The notes beneath the pieces are model-generated. The model was not told the DNA's origin and ran no database searches. It worked only from the letters and a program-made list of their open reading frames with translations. Of a stretch of 64,000 nt of DNA, positions 11,814 to 24,130 are shown in pieces. A program made the position numbers and the translations under genes. The stretch's first letter is position 1; each line of letters starts with the position of its first letter. Source of the DNA: Camarhynchus parvulus (taxonomy: Eukaryota > Chordata > Aves > Passeriformes > Thraupidae); contig NC_044574.1 in the NCBI RefSeq assembly GCF_901933205.1, positions 1 to 64,000 of the forward strand, written 5' to 3'.

Positions 11814-13679
11814 AAGGATGTGCAGCTGTCTAGCAAAGGAGAGTCCTGAAATGCTTCATTTTGGGCTTTATTTCAGGGAATCCCTTAAGTACATGGCTAA
11901 TTTTAAGGACACGCTTAACTCCTTTCCCTGAGCAGGTTTTGTTTCTCCAGCCAGAACCAAGGCAAACACTGTCTTTTATTTCCAGGGTATTCATCTGGAA
12001 TTTTTCACAAGCCTTGACCTCAATAACAGTACTTCTAATTTCTTACCAGAAAACAAGTTTCTGTGGTTAGTAAAAAATGACTCCACCTAGAAGGATGCAA
12101 GACATCCTTTGATTGGTGTTCCTTGAGTTGTCCTTGAAGAGGAGTGGTGGAAGGGGACAGAATAACTTTATACAGCTGCTGGCAATAAATTATTAAAACC
12201 TTTATGAATACAGCATATTATCCGTCCATGTGCCTTCAGGCATTTTCTGTTCCTTTTCTGCTTTTAAAACAATTAATCTTGCAACTGCTCATAATTTTCA
12301 GAGTCAGTCTTACAACTCTGGAGAATGTGTGAAAATTGGAGAAACTGGAGCGAGGCAGTGGCAGAGGAGCTGAGGATTCATGCTTCTCACCAGTGGGGAC
12401 TTGCAGGATGGGACCATCCTCAGTGGGATGTTTTCTGGGGTACTTTATTGGAAATTGCAAGTTCCCATGCTGGGACTCTCATCCCTTTCTTGGAGAGCTG
12501 CTCCTGGCTGTTAGAAAATGTATTTTCCATGTCAGTCTGTTCTTCCTTATATTGATTCCATTACTCTCAGCTCTCTCTTCTATGCCGCCCCTGAATCACT
12601 TATTTCTTGCTTTCAGCTCTAGTCTACTTCTTAAGCACGACAGAAAATTGCGTTGCTTTTTTGTTTCTTGTAAAAGCACTCTCAAAATCAAAATCTTCAT
12701 TTACTTCTAGGCTTCACAGCAATGTTTCACCTAATATGAAACTACTTGGGCCCCTATAAATCATAAAAAGAGTTCAGGTCTTCATAGCCTTCTCACTTTT
12801 ATGTCTCCCAGTAGGAGATATGGACCAGGATGCTGCCTTAGAGGCCTGTCCAGGGGGATCCCAGACTCACAGACAGAGGCTGGAGTTGGGGGAATGCTCT
12901 TCTCCTTCTCTCTGCCCACATCAGGGCAATTTTGAATGAGGAATTAAAGAGAAAAAGAGAAGAGTTCTTCATTTTTCTCTCTGTTCTGAGTGAATGTTCT
13001 GCACTATCAGCTCGAGCTGTTCCCAGCGTCACCTTAGTGATTACTTAAGTGCTTCACACTCAGCTGAACAGCTTGATCAGGAAACCACAGAGCCCTGAAC
13101 CATGTCAGGATACCAGCCAGGCTTGTTGCTGTGGCAGGGAAGAAGTGGTTCAAGTTTAAGCAGTGGTGCATGGATTTTAAGGGCCCTCAGATTGTCCCAA
13201 TGGGCTGCAGCTTGGGGTTGAAGGTATCCTGTGGGTCCGTAGCGGCAGGATGGTGCAGCCACTGACATTTCCAGTAAAACAGGGCTTCTTCACCAGTTCC
13301 TCCAGCAAGACTTCTGCCCAGATTCTGCAGGACTTCTGCCTGGTAAAAACAATTTGGCTTGAATTTGTAAATAGTCTCGGATCTTGATTCTGGCAAATTT
13401 ATCCTTGCTGAGAAAGCTTCTCCTCACTCCAGTGCAGATTGTGGAAGCTGGGCTGTTCCAAATGCTGTCATGGGGAGTTGCAAAGCCTCCTCTGAGCAGT
13501 GTGGAAAGGAGAGCCCCGTGGCTCAGATGGGACTTCCCACCTCAGGGAGGTTGGAGCTGAATCATTTTGAGTGCTGAAATCTGTTCAGCTGGAAGGTGCT
13601 ACAGATCCAACCTGATGAGTGATACACAGGGTGATTACATCCGAAAGGAACCTCAGAGGGGGATGATGTGGAGGGGCCC
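11814..13679. other. Unassigned sequence
   Basis: No gene or repeat family recognised. Open frames up to about 125 codons carry no known domain. Confidence 0.4.
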
Positions 13680-14262
13680 CTGGGCTGTGCCAGCTCTGAG
13701 GTGGCAGCAGGGCCAGGGCAGTGCTACAGTGTCCCTGTGCTGGCACTGCCAGGGCACCTCCTGTGCTGGGGCAGCTCTGGAGAGCCCTGGAGGGGCTGGA
13801 GTGTGGCCAGGGAGCTGGGAAGGGGCTGGAGAATTCCTGAGGGAGCTGGGAAGGGGCTGCAGAATCCCTGAGGAGCTGGGAAGGGGCTGCAGAATCCCTG
13901 AGGGAGCTGGGAAGGGGCTCAGCCTGGAGCAAAGGAGGCTCAGGGGGCCCTTGTGGCTCTGCACAGCTCCTGCCAGGAGGGCACAGCCGGGGGGGGTCGG
14001 GCTCTGCCCCAGGGAACAGGGACAGGAGCAGAGGGAACGGCCCCAGGGGAGCCTCAGGGTGGGCACTGGGGAAATTAGGGAAAGGGTTGTGCAGCCCTGG
14101 CACAGCTGCCCGGGGCAGTGGTCCCCATCCCTGGGAGGGATTTCACAGCCCTGTGGATGTGGCACGTGGGGACATGGGGCAGTGGTGGTCCTGGCAGTGC
14201 TGGGGTTGCAGTTGGACTTAATGGTCTTGGAGTGGTGTTCTGACCTAAATGAGTCTAAATGT
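13680..14262 (+). mobile_element. CR1 copy containing a minisatellite
   Basis: CR1-derived sequence from GTGGCAGCAGGGCCAGGGCA through CTCAGCCTGGAGCAAAGGAG and the GGAACAGGGACAGGAGCAGA block to a diverged tail. It shares its body with the copies at about 40 kb and 61 kb. The 321-, 250- and 172-codon frames here translate this repeat and its minisatellite and are not genes. Confidence 0.85.
13812..13919 (+). repeat. 30-31 bp minisatellite inside CR1
   Basis: Three full units plus one partial of GAGCTGGGAAGGGGCTGCAG followed by AATCCCTGAG, 30 bp or 31 bp with an extra G. Units differ by single bases (CTGCAG/CTGGAG, AATCCC/AATTCC). The same array with seven full units plus a partial occurs at 61505. 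Confidence 0.92.
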
Positions 14263-14452
14263 TGTTCTGGGTTTGTGACAGGAGCACATCCTGGGGAAAC
14301 CCCTGGCATTTGGGATGTGATTTCACAGCTCTTTGGGAAAAAGACTTGGTGCATGGAGAGGTCTCTGGGAGGGAGCAGAGGTGGTGTTGGTAGCAGTGCC
14401 TGCACAGCAGCAGGGTGGTGGCAGCAGGGTTTTCAGAGCAACCAGGAGATGG

Positions 14453-14731
14453 AGCCCACATACAAGACACCACAGATTCCAAACTCCTGCCACTATCCCA
14501 GAGTGCTCCGAGCCCATCCAACCTGGCCTTGAACACTGCGAGGGATGGGATGGTCATAGCTTCTCTTGGCAACCTGTGCCAGGGCCTCCCCACCTTCACA
14601 GGGAACAATTCCTTCCCCATATCCCATCCATCCCTGCTGTCTTGCAGTGGGAAGCCATTCCCTGTGTCCTGTCCCTCCATCCCTTGTCCCCAGTCCCTCT
14701 CCAACTTTCTTGTAAGCCCCCTTCTAAGCAG
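14453..14731 (-). mobile_element. CR1 LINE fragment
   Basis: On + it reads CCATCCAACCTGGCCTTGAA, GGCAACCTGTGCCAGGGCCT, ACAGGGAACAATTCCTTCC, then CCAGTCCCTCTCCAACTTTC. The extreme 3' tail at the left is degraded. Confidence 0.85.
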
Positions 14732-16907
14732 CCTGATCTCACCTCTGCCAGTCCATGTTGAATGTAAACTTTCAGCCTTGTGTGGGGGTGCTCTGGTGAG
14801 GTGCAGCTCTGGGCATCCCCACGTTAGGGGCTTTGCAGGATGGCTTATCCCACCTTTCTATCTTCTCAAGGGCAAAGAGCCCTGATGGCCTTTTCTCAAC
14901 ACCCCTGACTGTCACATGCATCCAGTGACCCAAATGCAGCCCCCTTGCACAGGGGGCACACGCTGGGCTGTGGGTGGGCTCAGCTTACACATCTGGCCTG
15001 AGTAAAGGGACAGATGTGCAGCTCTTGTGACCACACAGAGCATCCTCTGCTGTGTGATCACATCCCTCACCTGTGACAAGAGGGCTGGCTTTGGGGCAGA
15101 CCTTGTCACAAAACCAGTGGAAAAAGGAGGGAGAGCACCATTCCCCAGAGTCCACATGTGGTTTGTGGCCTCAGCTTGCAGAGTTTGTGGTCCAGCACAG
15201 CTGGAATATTCCTTGCTACTGTCACCTCCATAAAATACACCCAGGGTTGCATTTACCTGATTCTTCTCTGCCTCTGCTCTGTTTGTAGAAGCACAGTCCT
15301 GGCTGGGGCTCTCACACAAACCAACTTCCTCCTCCTGAAAGGCTGGTTTGCTCACACCACACACAAGGTGATGCGTCCTTCTGCTGTGACAAGCACACTG
15401 GAAGAATTTGGGAGCTTCCATATCATTGTCTCCTGGCTCAACAAGACACCCTGAGATATGGAAACAGAAAATCATCCCTGACTTTTAGATCACCCTTCCT
15501 GAGGAAGGCTGCCTTGTCTTAGCATCTCAAGGCAGGTGGTCCTTGGGCCACAGAACCAACAAAAGGAAGATCCCCCCACCAAGTGTGAGACCATGCTTAT
15601 AAGCTCAAGATGAAGTAATCTTTGTTTTATCATCTGTAATACACTCATGCTCCCTCCAGAGAGCGCTTTTTCTTGGCTGTTAGGTCTTCCTCATGATGCC
15701 AAGTGACCAAAGGCAAGGAAAACCCTTTCCAGAACTGAAGAGCCTGTCTTGGGCTTGTGGTCTGATCACTAATATCCCATTAAGCAAAAAGGACTGGATT
15801 TCAGCAGTTGTTATTTTATATTTTCACAATAAGACAGGATTTTCTTGGTCTGGGACATCTGCCCAGTGCTATCAGATGCTCTGCAGCAGAGCAGCAGGAC
15901 CAAGACCCAAACTCCTCAACCCCCATTCCAGCGGTAACTATGATGGGCATCAGTGAAGTTTTTCAAGTCAGATCATCCACATCTCTTGCTCAGCTTCCCA
16001 AAGAGCTTCTCTCTTCACTGTGAGGATGCTCTGTGCAGGAAGGTGAGAGCAATGGATCTATCCCCAGCACATGAGAGCCTGGTACACCAGCTCCAGTACA
16101 AAGCATCTCCTAGAGATTGGTGCTTCCCACAGCTCCCTCTGGGGAGGATCGCCCTGGCACATCCCACCCGCCTGTGGGGCCCCCTGCTCATAATGCCCCT
16201 TTATGAGGCTTCACAAAGGCCTTCTTGGTTCATCTCCAGGCTGCTCCGAAAGGTTGCCAAGGGTGTCTTTGCAAACAATAAGGGGCCTGTGTTTGTAAGG
16301 CGGCTGCAGTCACAAATGCCTTTTTTGTGACCTGCAAATGAAAATAGCTCCTTCTTTCCCAGCAGATCTTCTGCTGTGTCTTCAAGTCAACTCTGAGGGC
16401 TGGAGTAGTGTGGCAGCCATGGGGCTGCTGGGGGGAGCAAGCTCTCTCCCTTTGCTGACATCCTTCCAGCTGAGTCCTTTTTCTTGCTTGTGCAGTCAAA
16501 GAGGCTCAAAGAGAACTTGTCATCACCTGGAAATGGTCTTCATGATGTAATTTTGTCAAGTAATTCAGCAAACTGGATGGAAATCCTGCTGGACTCCTTG
16601 GGATATGGGTCTTCCCTAACCATGCCACCAAACCAGGCTCTTAGTGCCAGGAGACATCCCAGTGAAAGGATCTCAGAGGCTGCTTGAATACATCTCCCAG
16701 CAGAGGCCAGAGCTGCACAGGCACATGGCACACTCCATTTCTGCTCTGAAAATCATTAACTCACTGAGCTGGGGAAAAGCAGTGCCCTCAAAAGAACTTG
16801 GGGTGTCCAAGGTTCTGCAGTACTGGAAGGTGTCAAAAGGGCCTTGCAAGGAGTGGATTTATTGTGCAAATGAACTTTAATTTTATAAAGTAAATGAAAT
16901 ATTAACA
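14732..16907. other. Unassigned sequence
   Basis: About 2.2 kb with no repeat family or exon I recognise. The minus-strand frame of 187 codons at 14912-15475 has ordinary composition and no known motif; I treat it as chance. Confidence 0.4.
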
Positions 16908-17128
16908 ATGAAGTTCTTTCCTGTGAGGGTGGTGAGGCCCTGGCACAGGCTGCCCAGAGAAACTGTGGCTGCCCTATCCCTGGAATTGTCGAAGGCCAGG
17001 TTGGACATTGGGGCTTGGAGCCCCCTGGGCTAGTGGAAGGTGTCCCTGCCCATGGCAGGGGAATTGAAACTGTATAACCTTTAAATTCCCTTCCAACACA
17101 AACCATTCTGTGATTCTATGATTTCCTG
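16908..17128 (+). mobile_element. CR1 LINE 3' fragment
   Basis: GTGAGGGTGGTGAGGCCCTG, TGCCCAGAGAAACTGTGGCT and GGCTTGGAGCCCCCTGGGC blocks lead to the tail CATTCTGTGATTCTATGAT, with two clear copies of the CR1 octamer. Confidence 0.92.
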
Positions 17129-18022
17129 GGCTCAGCCCCCAGGAGCCAGAAGAAAAAAGGTCTTATGAAAGTCTCATTTCTCCTTCCAACTTAAGCAGTT
17201 GTATGTGTGGCAGATTTGGAAAGTTCAGCATTATTTAATTTTTTAAGCCCAAAGACACTTTCGGGATGGCACAGGTGGGGGCGTTGAACTAGACTTAGAA
17301 ACCCTCATATCACAGCCAGGCCAGCTTAGTAGCAAAGAGAGCCAGGGCAGAGCCTGCCCAGCCTCAGATTCTTCTCTAGCCCTGGCCTGCTCAGAGACTT
17401 CCTTCCATCCCAAATCAATGCCCTTTATTGAAGGTGATTGTTAAAAAATATTAAAAACCTTCACAGAGGCTGGTAGCTGAGAACAGAGCTCAAAGCACCC
17501 AGGCATGTGTCCCTTGGAAGCAAAGGTCTGTATGTGTCCACCAAGGTAGCGATACAAGTGGTCTGGGGCAGGAGCAGGCAGAAAATGGAAGGATATATGG
17601 CTCCATCGAGAAGCTGAAGGACATGGGAACAGTTTGTGTGACTCAACTTGGTGTCAAGGCTAAGATAATGGCTGATGAGTGCAACCCATCTCAGGCATCC
17701 TCAGGATGGAGGGAGGAGAGCACAGAGCAGTCCAGGCAGAGAGTGAGCAGCTCATGCACACAAAGCATGCTGTGGCTTCCCGGACTTCCAGGAGTTCAAA
17801 TAAACCCCACAGCCAGGGATGTGGCAACAGAGTGGAGGAATGGGCCTAAATACTCAAAAAGAATTTAAAGAAAAGAGTTGCAAGATGGTTGCTATAGAAC
17901 AAAGCCCCATCAAAGGTTGTATAGATGGATAGTTCTTCAGGACAAACCTGTTCCTGTACTGTGCTCCTTCCCAGGATCCAGCTGAGCTCTTCTATTTCCC
18001 CAGGCATTCCTACATGGTCAGT
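17129..18022. other. Unassigned sequence
   Basis: No gene or repeat recognised up to the TSD of the next LTR. Confidence 0.4.
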
Positions 18023-18027
18023 GCAAC

Positions 18028-19278
18028 TGTTGTGGGTTTACAGGAAACAAGTTTTCTGAGAATGGAGTAGCCAGAGCCAGTAAGCGTTCAGATTCTAAAA
18101 TTGACACTAAGCTTGGCCACTGAAGGTAGATGCGCTTCTGAGAAAACACGGGGGTTAGAAGCAGAGCACTCTCTTGGGCTCTCTCTCTTTGATTTCTGGC
18201 TAGCAAAGAGGCAAGGCCTCCCCTGCCCGGCTTCGAGCTGGGCGGGGGAGGGGAAACTTGCAGCTTGGCAGAAGTAAGCTTGACTCTTCAAGACAGAAGG
18301 GTGGTGGGGGCACCAAGAGGCGTTGGGCAGCTCTTCTCTAAGAGAGACAGAGGGAGAGAGGCTTTGAGAAGATTTGGGCAGCTCCTCCCGCCCCCCCAGC
18401 CAGAAGACGAGAGAGAGAAAGCTGGTACGGGCCTGTGGCCTTGAAGTGATATTGGCTGTAGAGAAAGAGGGGGAAGGGGAGAGTGCAGCAGAGAAAGAGC
18501 TTGGCCGCGTGCAGAAGTTTGTTAACTCTTTTCTAGACAATGAAGACTTCACAGAGCATTTAGACTTTTCTTGGAGGGGAGATGGAGTGGATGATAAAGA
18601 AGAAATGGGCAAGTGAATGACAGTTAGAGCAGTGAATGAAGCTGAGAGAGTAAAGAAGAAGCTAGAAAGAGATGATAGAGTAGCTAGTTGCTAGACTCTT
18701 TTTAGTACAGCCATAGACAGAACCATGCTTCCTCGTGACACAGAGGCTGCATCCAGGGGAGAGGCGATGGCTCAGAACTGAGAGAGTTCAGTTTTAGAAA
18801 CCCCCCGGCCCCAGGGGGTAGACAATTATGGGGGGGACAAGAAGTCCCGAGAGTGAAAGAAAACTGTGCTTTTTTTGGAACTAGTCAAAGCACCCTTAAA
18901 AAGATAACCCTTGAAGCAGCTCTGATCCATGCACAGTAGTGAGAGCGCTGGGCATGCAAAGAAGAGGTCACCATAGCCCCAAAAAAGACTCCTCTCCTCT
19001 TGACGGACTGAAATTGAGTATTTACAAAGTGATAGATAGAGAGTTGAAATTTGAAAGATGTATTGGAAATGTAGTGGGAAGAAGAAGAAATGTTTTTGTG
19101 GAGTTTTCATTTTCCAGGTGTGTGTGTGTGTGTTTTTTCCTTTTGTAGTTTAGTTAATAAACCTTTTTTTCTAAAGTAGAAGCCTGCTTTGCTTATTTCC
19201 TGGTCACATCTCACAGCAAACACCAGAGAAGTATATTTTCATGGAGCACTGGCATTGTGCCAGCGTCAAACCATGACA
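18028..19278 (+). mobile_element. Solo LTR, ERVL-like, with perfect 5-bp TSD
   Basis: The 1,251-bp unit starts TGTTGTGGGT and ends AACCATGACA. It is flanked by GCAAC at 18023-18027 and again at 19279-19283. AATAAA at 19156-19161 lies 117 bp from the right end, which supports + orientation; a (GT)n run precedes it at 19119-19132. The purine-rich U3 (GAGA and GAAGAA runs) explains the chance frames seen. No internal region is present. The 5-bp TSD fits class III (ERVL). The reverse complement, beginning TGTCATGGTTTGAC, resembles a common passerine LTR by recall. Confidence 0.88.
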
Positions 19279-19283
19279 GCAAC

Positions 19284-19702
19284 AATTCCATATTTTCAGC
19301 TCTCCAGATTGCAGGTGAGCTTAGGAAGCTAGGAATATTTAAAAGAGATCTTGTCAAGAACTGGTTGTATACAAATAAATTTTAAAGTGGTCTTCTAAAG
19401 CCTTTTACTATCTTGACAGTGGGAGGATGACAGAGAGGACAGACAGAGGAGAGACAAGACTTCCTACTCATTCACAGTGAAGGGACGAGGTGCAATTTGC
19501 AGGAAAAAGAAATCCAACTGGATATAAGGAAGTAAAAATGCACCATGAGGGTAACTGGACAGAGGAAGAGGAACAGGAATTTTAGGAATCTGTGAAATGA
19601 GGTGAAACTACTGATCAGTGATTTCAAGGTAGGTGTATGAAGACTTGACCAACCCTCATCAGCACCCTGTCTTGAATTGATATTTGTACTGCATAGGTAG
19701 AA
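19284..19702. other. Unassigned sequence
   Basis: Nothing recognised between the solo LTR and the short CR1 tail. Confidence 0.4.
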
Positions 19703-19771
19703 GTGTTGGGTTAATGGTTGGACCCAATGATCTTAGACCTCTTTTCCAACCTAAGTGATTCTATGATTCTG
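19703..19771 (+). mobile_element. CR1 3' terminal stub
   Basis: Only about 70 bp remain: GGTTGGACCCAATGATCTTA, TTCCAACCTAAGTGATTCTA and an octamer tail. An extreme 5' truncation. Confidence 0.85.
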
Positions 19772-21544
19772 AACCTGACCATATTATAACATATGTGATC
19801 ACCAAACCAGCAGAAAAAAGCCTGACCAAGAAGATTTGCAGCTTCTTGAAGCCACCTACAGCTGGAGCAACACTTAATGTTCATTTGCTAAATTAACAAC
19901 ATCTCTAGATAATTTCCTCCCTGGCTGTCGAGGACCTTCCCATCAGAGCCTCTCCTCCATGCTGCCTTTGCCCCGTGGTCCATCAGAGGCCATTCCAGAG
20001 GACATGGCCACAACCTCTGGTGCATGGGGAAATGTGGAGACAACAGACAGCCCCCCAGTCCCGACAGATGAATCATGCTGCAGCCAGAATTGTTTTCCTG
20101 AGAAAAGGGAAGAGTTTCACGCTTGTGCTTTGAGGGAACAGCATTAAGGCTGCTCAGACATGGAAAAGGCATCGCCTGGAGCTAGAAAATGTCCAGCCAT
20201 ATCTGGATCGACTTTCTGCCAGCCCATGATTTCATGTGGTGGATTTGTGATCAATGAAGGAAACCAAAACTAAGTTTACCTGCTAAAGCATGGGAAAGTG
20301 GAGAACTCCACTCTGAGGGCAGAGAGATGTAAAATTCATGAGAAAATGTTGCTGCACGCTCCTCTGACCAACACTTCCCAACCCAGTATGCGTTTTTTCC
20401 TGTCTTGCTCCCTGAAAAGCAACATCATCTATTAATGATCCTAAATGGCCGAGCACATGCTTGTCTCCTAGTGAACGACAAACAAAACCAGATGACCCAT
20501 GAATGAAAAATAAGGTGGTGACATGCTCTGAGCAACATTGTTCGATGATAAAGAGATACTGTCATGGTAGGATGGATTGTCCTACAGCAAAAAAATCAGT
20601 CCCGGGAGTGACAGACTTGGCTTGCAGACTCAGCTCTGGAGCAACCCTGATATGGGCTTAAATAAATCACTGCAAAAAATCATCAGGGCTGAGAGCAGAC
20701 CAGAATCCACAATGGCTGTGTGGTGACTGAGCATTATTCCCACCATATGTTCATCAGCTTGCTTGTGATGAGTTTAGTAGCCTCCCTGGGCTAGACAAGC
20801 TACTTCAGCAAAGCTGTTGGGAGTAATTGCCTCTTTCCCTGGTAATATCAGGAGGATTTGGGCATGGAGACCAAACCCCTCCCTCCCTATAAAGTGCATG
20901 GTAGGAACTGGTCAGACAGAGAATTGTTCTGCTGGCAAGTCCTCCAGGGCTTAATTTATATATACTATAAACTCATTTACATTGGGAATATTCCCTCCTG
21001 ACTCACAGCAAGGGGTGACTGGGTTTTGGCATGAGGCACAGCAGCTCCTGGCTCACTGAGCTCAGATGTGCCATCAATCTGTAACCATCTCCCTTGGGGT
21101 GATGTGGCACAGAGAACTCAAAGAGAAATTGGAAAAATTTGTCTTCACATTGTGCTGAATCCATAATTTTACTCCATTACTTTGTTAGTTGTAGGACCTG
21201 AGGATTGTGGAAGATAAAGGAGAACCAATGGATTTACATTCCAGCCCTACTTGTAGGACTTTCTTTTCTCTAGAATTACTGAGATAGGAATATTTTGCTC
21301 AGGATTCAAGTTATGCCTTTGATGGATAGTCATCAGGGGAGAGACTAGGGCAATATGACTTCTTGGCCTAAATTTTGAGCCATCTCAGACCCAACCTGGG
21401 AGGTCATCACTGATCACAGTGACCCAAAAAATGCAGCTTGCCTTATCACCCTCATGGTAGGGATGTCCTCTTCAGAGTGGCATGACCAGTACATCCTTTG
21501 TGGCTGTAACTTCAGATGCTGCTGCAAAACCAGATAATATTATT
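19772..21544. other. Unassigned sequence
   Basis: About 1.8 kb with no gene or repeat family recognised. Confidence 0.4.
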
Positions 21545-21905
21545 AATCACTGAATGGTTGGAAAGGACCTTAAAGACCATCTCATTCCACCCCTTGCCAT
21601 GGGCAGGGACACCTTCCGCTAGACCAGAGAGCTCCAAGCCCTGTCCATCCTGGCCTGGGACAGTTCCAGGGATGGGGCAGCCATAGCCTCTCCAGGCAGC
21701 CTGTGCCAGGGCCTCACCACCCTCACAGGGAAGATTCTCTCTCCAGTATCCCATCTAACCCTGTCCTCTGCCAGTGTGAAGCCATTCCCTTGTCCAAAGT
21801 CCCTCTCCAGCTCTCTTGAAGCCACTTTAGGCACTAGAAGGGGTAGTAAGGTCTCTTTGAAGCTTTCTCTTCTCCAAGCTGAACACCCCCAGCTCTGTCA
21901 GCCTA
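21545..21905 (-). mobile_element. CR1 LINE 3' fragment
   Basis: On +: tail remnant CACTGAATGGTTGG, CTTGCCATGGGCAGGGACAC, GCCAGGGCCTCACCACCCTC, and CTTCTCCAAGCTGAACACCC. Confidence 0.92.
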
Positions 21906-22565
21906 CTATTAATAATTCAGTTATTATAGTTACTTACTAATAACTAGTAAGAGAGATCAGGCTGTTCTCACAGAGAGAAATGCCTACTTCCACAGTAAGT
22001 ATTCTCCTCCAGGGAACCTTAAAACCGCTTCCTTTCAGGATGACCATCTCCTCTACCCAACTCACTAATGGGGAGGGTCTTTATTAACCCCCTTAAAAAT
22101 CTCAGCCCCTGACTCACAAATTATTCTTTGCAGCTCTGTCCTAAATCTGGGCTCATCAAAGCCCTGACAGTCAGTGCAGCCCAGCTGGGAGACAGAATAA
22201 ATATCCCATCATTTCTATCACATTTTGTAGCTCCCACGGCAGAGACTGGGTTATTAGGAGATGCTGCTCAGAGAGGGGAAGCATGAGGAAAAATTGCTGT
22301 CTTAGGGAGATACAGGGAATAATGAGGGAAGATAGCAGCACAGGGTCCTGCTGGCATTGCCAGCCTGAACATAGGCACAGATAACAGCCCTGTGCATGTG
22401 GGAGATAAATCCCATCTGTGGCTGCCTGAATGTGAGATGGGATGTAGAGCACGGGTGTAAGGACAGGAGACAGGAATTGTATCCTTTTAGCTGTGCTAGG
22501 ACATTGGGCTAAACACAAGGTGCCGGAATATTTCCAGTGAGATGCTATAGGAGGTTTCCCAGCAT
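21906..22565. other. Unassigned sequence
   Basis: No gene recognised. A minus-strand frame of 173 codons (22171-22692) overlaps the next CR1 and has no known domain. Confidence 0.4.
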
Positions 22566-23132
22566 GTACCAGGGATGGCGTGGCCAGCAGGACCAGGGAG
22601 GTCACTGTTACCCTGTACACTGGTGAGGCCACACCTTGAGTGCTGTGGTCAGTTCTGGCCCCTTGGCTTAGAAAGGACCTTGAGAAGGGCAATGAGGCTG
22701 GTGAAGGGCCTGGAACACAAGTCCTGTGGAGAGCAGCTGAGGGAGCTGGGAGTATTTAGCCTGGAGAGGAGGACGCTAGGGGAGACCTCATCACTCTCTG
22801 CAACTGCCCAAAGGGAAGCTGTAGCCTGCTGGGGGTCAGTATCTTCTCCCAGGGAACTGTGACAGGATGAGAGGTCACAGCCTCAAGCTATGCCAGGGGA
22901 AATTTAGGCTAGGTATTAGAAGGTAAAAATTCTTCACAGAAAGAGCAGTTTGGCATTGGACTGGGCTGCCCCTGGAGGTGGTGGAGTCACCATCCCTGGA
23001 GGTGTTTAAAAAAAGACTCGATGAGGCACACTCAGTGCCATGGCTTAGCTGATAAGGTAATGTTAGGTCACAGGTTGGACTCGATGATCTCAAAGGTTTT
23101 TTCCAACTTAGTTTATTCTGTGATTCTGTGAT
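22566..23132 (+). mobile_element. CR1 copy retaining the end of ORF2
   Basis: This 567-bp copy shows the conserved C-terminal part of CR1 ORF2: a [12 protein letters not shown] stretch from about 22613, then LRELG-FSLE-R near 22737-22770. It continues into the 3' UTR and ends TTATTCTGTGATTCTGTGAT. The frame is broken by stops and frameshifts, so it is a dead fragment. It abuts a second CR1 tail directly downstream. Confidence 0.92.
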
Positions 23133-23300
23133 AATCCTTGATATCCTCCCTGGAAGTGTTCAAGGACAGGTGGGATGGGGCTTGGAGCAACCTGGGATAG
23201 TGGAAGGTGTCCCTGCCCATGGCAGGGAGGGTGGAACAAGATGGTCCTTTCCAACTCAACCCATTCTGTGATTGCTTGATCATTCTATGATTCTCGTGGT
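23133..23300 (+). mobile_element. CR1 3' fragment, tandem with the previous one
   Basis: CCCTGGAAGTGTTCAAGGAC, GGCTTGGAGCAACCTGGGAT and CCCTGCCCATGGCAGGGAGG blocks, then an octamer tail. It sits immediately 3' of another CR1 tail in the same orientation. Confidence 0.9.
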
Positions 23301-23918
23301 CAAGAATGCCAAGGGTGGTGTGGGAGCTGGAGATGTGGAGAATGATGGATCACCAGCACTTGCAGACAGGGCTGGGAGAAACACATTAAGAAGATCTCCA
23401 AGAAAAATAATTTTTAAAATGCAAATGTCAAGCCTTGTATTAATTATATATATTATAATTCCAAGTCTTGTATTAATCCTGCATTGAGCTTCTGAAATTC
23501 CTGACTCCAGGTTAGGAGAAGGTTAAGAGAAGCTCTGAGCTCTCTGACTGCATGGGATGCTCCCAAGGATGAGCTGAAATCTCCCTGAAAGGCATCCTAC
23601 CCTTTTGACCAGACTCAAAACAGAATGTCTCTCATCATTAAAGTCAATTCTTCCAGGATGGCAAGGAGGGGCATTTTCATGGCTGATTAGCTCTGCAGAG
23701 CTCAGGCCAATTTAGCTGCTATGGGCAGATATATTGTGCTCCTGCCTTGCAGCAGCCAGCCTGTGTGCTGGAGTGAGAAATCGCTTGGAGCAGAAGACAC
23801 TGCACCAAAAATCCTGCACTGGGGACTGAAGAATGACAAAGCTGCAAAGCCAGATCTCAAAGCCTGAAGTTTCTTGTTTGTTGTCCTGACAGTGTTTATG
23901 TGTCAGATCGTAGAAGAA
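23301..23918. other. Unassigned sequence
   Basis: No gene recognised. A small near-duplication of AAGYCTTGTATTAAT occurs at about 23431-23478. Confidence 0.4.
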
Positions 23919-24130
23919 TACAGTCACAGGATGGTTTGGGTTAGAAGGGACCTTAAAAATCATCCCGTTCTGATGCCCTGCCAGGGGCAGGAACACTTTT
24001 CACTATCCCAGGGTGTTCCAAGCCCTGTCCAACCTGTCCTTGGACACTTCCAGGGATGGGGCAGCCACAGTTCCTCTGGGCACCCTGTGCCAGGGCCTCA
24101 CCACCCTCACAGGGAAGAATCTGTCTGCAT
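23919..24130 (-). mobile_element. CR1 LINE 3' fragment
   Basis: On +: CAGTCACAGGATGGTTTGGG, GAAGGGACCTTAAAAATCAT, CAGCCACAGTTCCTCTGGGC and CCTCACAGGGAAGAATCTG. Confidence 0.92.

Noticed and set aside
13567..14532. 321-codon + frame and 250-codon minus frame
   Set aside because: GC-rich CR1 plus minisatellite on both strands; no domain, and antisense frames equally open.
14912..15475. 187-codon minus frame
   Set aside because: Ordinary composition, no recognisable domain, no clear splice sites or partner exons; likely chance.
18088..18612. 174-codon minus frame, serine-rich
   Set aside because: Antisense of the purine-rich U3 of the solo LTR; low-complexity artefact.
22171..22692. 173-codon minus frame
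   Set aside because: Runs antisense into a CR1 and shows no known family.
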